64,000 bases of DNA. Source: Eopsaltria australis. Taxonomy: Eukaryota; Chordata; Aves; Passeriformes; Petroicidae. The DNA lies in the NCBI GenBank assembly GCA_034509425.1, contig JAVTVJ010000076.1, forward strand, positions 6,634,001 to 6,698,000. The letters run 5' to 3'. The notes under the pieces are model-generated. The model had not been told where the DNA came from. It worked only from the letters and a program-made list of their open reading frames with translations, and searched no databases. The translations under genes were made by a program, and so were the position numbers. Below are positions 42,601 through 64,000 of this stretch, one piece after another (the first letter of the stretch is position 1; every line of letters begins with the position of its first letter).

Positions 42601-43539
42601 ACAGCCCTTTCACTAATCTCAAAAAAGCTTGAAGTGAAGCAGAGATGCCCAATGTAATGTATGTTTATAAAACTTCCAGAATCAGTGACTGTCCAAAGAG
42701 AGAAATACAAATTACTATATTAACCAAGGGGAAGATTACATGGAATTTATGCTGTTTCCATCTGGAAAGACAGAAAGCAGCTGACTGTCCTGCATGGACA
42801 CTGTCACACAACAAACAGCCAGACACAGCATGGGACACCTCATCTGCAGTTTAACAGAAAGAGGCTTTTAACTACTGCAGTGGGCAGGGTGAAAGTGTTG
42901 GAGCTTTCCTTACCACATGGAGTGAAGATTCTTCATTAAAAGAGTTCTAAAGAATACAGCACAAGAGCTGAGCTTTCACCAGTGGAAAAAAGGACAAGGG
43001 AAGTAAATCCATAGAAGATGAGATTTCCTGATTTTTTGCAACAAGATTCTTTTGTTCATTTTTTTATCGATATGTCTGAAGAAAATCTAATCATTTAAAC
43101 AAGTTTAACTGTAGGGAAACATGGTCCCCCATGCATGACATTCCCAGAATTTAGAGAGAGGCATTTTAGTATCTTCCACCTCAAGTAAAAATGTTACATT
43201 CAAACCCCTACTCTACAGTTTGGGAGGTTCAGTTCAAGACATAAAAGCTGAAGAACTTGGGAATTTTGAAACAGATTAGAACATCAAGGGTTAATTATTT
43301 TGTATTAAAGAATTTGGTTTTCTTCAAAAAAAGAAAGCCTTAGCAATAGCTTTTCAATAAACTTGGTGAAAAATAGTTCTTTCTTAATGCACTAACTCCC
43401 ATTGGAACCTAGGTATCTCACAGGATAGTGCAGTGTGACAGAGATCAGTAGGGAAAAGTACAACACAGTGCTCTGAGTGTCCTGATATCTACCTCTACAT
43501 GGAAATGTTCAGAAGTTATTTTAATATCCTACACATTTT
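36680..43539. other. Region downstream of TRPC6, no gene seen
   Basis: AT-rich DNA between the solo LTR and the TRPC6 3' end. Part of 41000-43540 could be distal TRPC6 3' UTR, since minus-strand AATAAA hexamers also occur further left (for example near 41093). I see no exon and no recognisable repeat other than the 11-bp repeat at 38238. Confidence 0.6.
38238..38265. repeat. Tandem 11-bp repeat (GATAGCAACCT)
   Basis: Two perfect copies and a partial third (GATACCT). Local slippage is the simplest explanation. Confidence 0.9.
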
Positions 43540-44045
43540 TAAGAAAGGCAGTTAGCCTTTTATTTCATTTTTATTTTATTTTTTTTTTATTTTTTTGCTG
43601 GTTGGGAATGCTGGAAAAATTAAATAGATATATATATCAAAAGCCTGGAATTTTTCTCATTTCACTAAAATATATGCAAGAATGCTTACAAAAAGAAATT
43701 TGCAAAAAATAAACAGTTAACATAGGAAACGTTTAGATCTATGCTTTTAATCTTTCATGACTGGGCTTATCAATATTCCACTGAAATTCTGAAAGACGTA
43801 AATTGAGAATTGAAATTATCTCAGATCAACTATTGACAACGCAGGTAAAGAATAAATACCTTTACTGAAGTGGCATTGCCTCCCTACTGTAGGCCTAGAG
43901 GATTTGCCACTGTGTTTTTTCAATAAAGAATTGGAATGATTTAGTTTCTGAATCTTCCGTAGAAATGTGATCTAGACTTGAGGAAAACAGAAATATGGCT
44001 TTAAGTGAATAGTTAACATTCTTTTGCATCTCCTAAACATTTCGG
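43540..44045 (-). other. TRPC6: TRPC6 3' UTR (proximal part, extent inferred)
   Basis: Transcription continues leftward past the stop codon. I place a minimal 3' UTR as far as the first cluster of AATAAA hexamers on the minus strand, about 480 bases downstream. The true 3' end may lie further left, because mammalian TRPC6 mRNAs have 3' UTRs of about a kilobase or more. No ORF or repeat is seen inside. Confidence 0.4.
43559..43591 (-). promoter_or_regulatory. TRPC6: Cluster of candidate poly(A) signals for TRPC6
   Basis: Four overlapping AATAAA hexamers occur on the minus strand (plus-strand TTTATT at 43559, 43570, 43575 and 43586), in an A-rich tract. A GU-containing stretch (AATGTGTAGG) follows within about 30 bases of the last one, as expected for a cleavage site. 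The tract could also be a chance low-complexity sequence. Confidence 0.35.
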
Positions 44046-63015
<18,970 letters not shown>

Positions 63016-64000
63016 CTAATAAAAAAGAAAGAGCACAAAAATAAGACTGCTATCATAATATCTGCTGTTAAAATATAGCTTTAGGGAGTGCATTAAGAAT
63101 GTTGGAATACTGAAAATGCAGCTTATATTCAAAGCAGCATTAAAAGGGGCATAAGAAAAACAATTTTGATAAGCCAAATCTCCCAGCAAACAGGCATGTT
63201 GCCATCAGCAATAAATACTGTAACTTAAAAAATTTATTTATTAACACCATGTTCCATCACAGATTATTAATTTCATCTAAGGCTAATTTATCTTGGCAAA
63301 ATCTGTATGTTTCTGACATTTATAATTTTAATTTTACTACTCCAGAAATTCCAACACTTTAAGGCTTTTGCTCTGCAAAAAACGGTACATAATCTTCATT
63401 TAGGAAAGAAAGAATATGTCATATTTTCACATGTTAACACAGAAAATACCATTTTTCTCAGCTGGCATGAGAAAACAGCTGTTATGTTTGCAGGAAATCA
63501 GGTTATGATTATCTATAACTTGGTTCTGGAACCATCTGGACAAACTGCAAAACTGAGAAGTCTGTCCTATAAGGTCTTTTTATCTTCCAGACAGTATAAG
63601 AAGCATCTTAAAAAGGCAGATGTCAAAAAACTGTAGATTTTTGTGCACGGTACATTTTTAAATCCAGATCTATAAATAAAATAAAAAATTCAACTGAATG
63701 TAAGGGTTTTTTTCTAGAATAGTTCTCTGTACTTAATGGATGACTGGCTGAAGGTGCAAGAAATATGTTTTTTGAGATAAGAGGAAGTGTTTCAAGAACA
63801 CATTTGCAGAAGCATTAAGACTCGAACAGTAGGAAGGATGCAATCTCAATGTGATCTGTTCTCAACAGTTGTTTCAGCTCTCTAGTGACTATAGCTTGGC
63901 AAGTGCTTTGCAGGTTTGTGTTCATATACTGGTTCAGTCAAAATGGTTTACTTCTTTTCTTCCCTTCATGAACACTTAAATACACCTTGCATATAAGTTT
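63016..64000 (-). other. TRPC6: TRPC6 intron, continues beyond the window
   Basis: This is sequence upstream of the pre-S1 exon. The next upstream TRPC6 exon should end with the codons for EVKK or similar and is not found before 64000. I see no other feature. Confidence 0.85.

Noticed and set aside
1..43539. Exons of the expected neighbour PGR
   Set aside because: No zinc-finger DNA-binding or ligand-binding domain codons are found on either strand.

Overview
The window is vertebrate nuclear DNA from a bird, most probably a songbird (passerine). Genes are broken into short exons by long AT-rich introns with GT/AG borders. The dispersed repeats are avian CR1 LINE fragments, a SINE with a tRNA-Ile head and a CR1 tail of the kind known from zebra finch, and two solo retroviral LTRs. 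One LTR closely resembles a common songbird ERV LTR. Nothing bacterial, plasmid or phage-like is present.

The only protein-coding gene I can support is TRPC6, on the minus strand, in the right third (44046-63015). Nine consecutive coding exons are resolved to the base from splice signals, reading phase and protein similarity. Their lengths in transcription order are 165, 214, 228, 265, 196, 204, 84, 76 and 152 bp. They join in frame to 1584 bp, or 527 residues and a stop. They run from the last linker before the membrane domain through S1-S6, the pore, the TRP helix, the calmodulin/IP3-receptor binding segment and the C-terminal coiled coil. The start codon and ankyrin-repeat exons lie beyond 64000, off the right edge.

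Positions 1 to about 43550 lie downstream of TRPC6, and I find no convincing gene there. In mammals the next gene on this side is PGR, but no PGR exon is visible. This flank holds CR1 relics (4670, 15263, 25455, 32848), a degenerate ~185-bp tandem array with inverted flanking copies (about 6270-7520), a GC-rich island with an RFX X-box-like palindrome (5560-5760), a perfect hairpin (31545-31583) and a solo LTR with matching 5-bp target duplications (35822-36674).

The TRPC6 introns contain the SINE, an inverted pair of CR1 ends, a solo LTR only 81 bp from a splice acceptor, several CR1 fragments and two further inverted repeats. I found no new multi-gene system. The most interesting protein-level observation is a small deletion in the S3-S4 loop that removes the second N-glycosylation sequon, which in mammalian TRPC6 helps keep the channel closed at rest. 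A C-terminal segment present in human TRPC6 also appears to be missing.
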